Part shown: piece by piece, positions 21,590 to 21,640 of the stretch | Layout: the number at the start of each line of letters is the position of its first letter | How positions within the stretch are numbered: the first letter of the stretch is position 1 | Virus record (IMG/VR): IMGVR_UViG_3300020215_000149 | Span: 1-21,640 of that record | Direction: 5' to 3' (one strand) | DNA length: 21,640 nt | DNA from: a virus | The notes under the pieces: model-generated | What the model was told of the DNA's origin: nothing | Seen by the model: only the letters and a program-made list of their open reading frames with translations | Database searches by the model: none | Position numbers and translations under genes: made by a program

Positions 21590-21640
21590 TCACCGCGCCG
21601 GGCACCAGTCAGAGTGGAGGCCGCCCGTGTGCTTGACGCC
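21590..21640 (-). CDS. Possible C-terminal fragment of an upstream gene
   Basis: A minus-strand frame is open from the right edge and ends at a TGA (21592-21590), giving the 16 residues GVKHTGGLHSDWCPAR. A second frame is also open to a stop at 21568, so the choice is uncertain. The H-x-x-G-x-x-x-D spacing recalls M15-type peptidases, but the chain stops four residues later, where such enzymes would continue. The evidence is too short to assign. Confidence 0.2.
   Translation of the reverse strand, partial: GVKHTGGLHSDWCPAR

Noticed and set aside
21590-21640. M15-peptidase (endolysin) C-terminus at the right edge
   Set aside because: Only 16 residues are visible, the spacing match is weak, and the chain ends too soon after it for that family.

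Overview
This window looks like the structural (late) module of a tailed dsDNA bacteriophage with a short, P22/podovirus-type tail. Every gene I accept lies on the minus strand, so the module is read from right to left. The base composition is GC-rich, which favours a high-GC host. A virion protein with a peptidoglycan-active-type domain fits a Gram-negative-type envelope, but the host cannot be named from the sequence. I see no integrase, repressor, attachment site, tRNA, CRISPR array or insertion sequence, so I cannot say whether this is a free phage or a prophage.

Layout in transcription order (right to left). (1) Packaging: two small unrecognised ORFs (21555-21015), then the large terminase (21025-19514). 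(2) Head assembly: a 729-residue portal, a 70-residue helical protein, a 217-residue protein with a GroES-like domain, and a scaffold-like coiled-coil protein. (3) A 150-base non-coding leader (about 15473-15324) holding a sigma70-like promoter and two hairpins, one of them terminator-like. (4) Capsid: a 155-residue unknown, a head-decoration-like protein, the HK97-fold major capsid protein and a predicted beta-helix protein. (5) Head completion and tail nozzle: a zinc-binding-like small protein, a gp4/tail-tubular-A-like adaptor and a gp10-like nozzle protein. (6) Four internal or ejection-type virion proteins of 222, 599, 623 and 913 residues; the 623-residue one carries a peptidoglycan-active-type C-terminal domain. 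(7) Tail periphery: three small beta-rich proteins and a tail-fibre-like gene cut off by the left edge.

The genes form one assembly line: terminase packs DNA through the portal into a scaffolded shell, the adaptor and nozzle close the vertex, internal proteins are loaded for ejection, and fibres recognise the host. From 9503 down to 1226 almost every gene overlaps the next by 1 or 4 bases, which suggests translational coupling.

The most unusual points are the GroES-like gene inside the head cluster, the promoter/hairpin leader whose terminator-like stem runs into the ribosome binding site of the next gene, the beta-helix protein placed directly after the coat gene, and a Q/N/Y/G-rich internal virion protein. 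All functional names rest on motifs, length and gene order judged by eye; no database search was possible.
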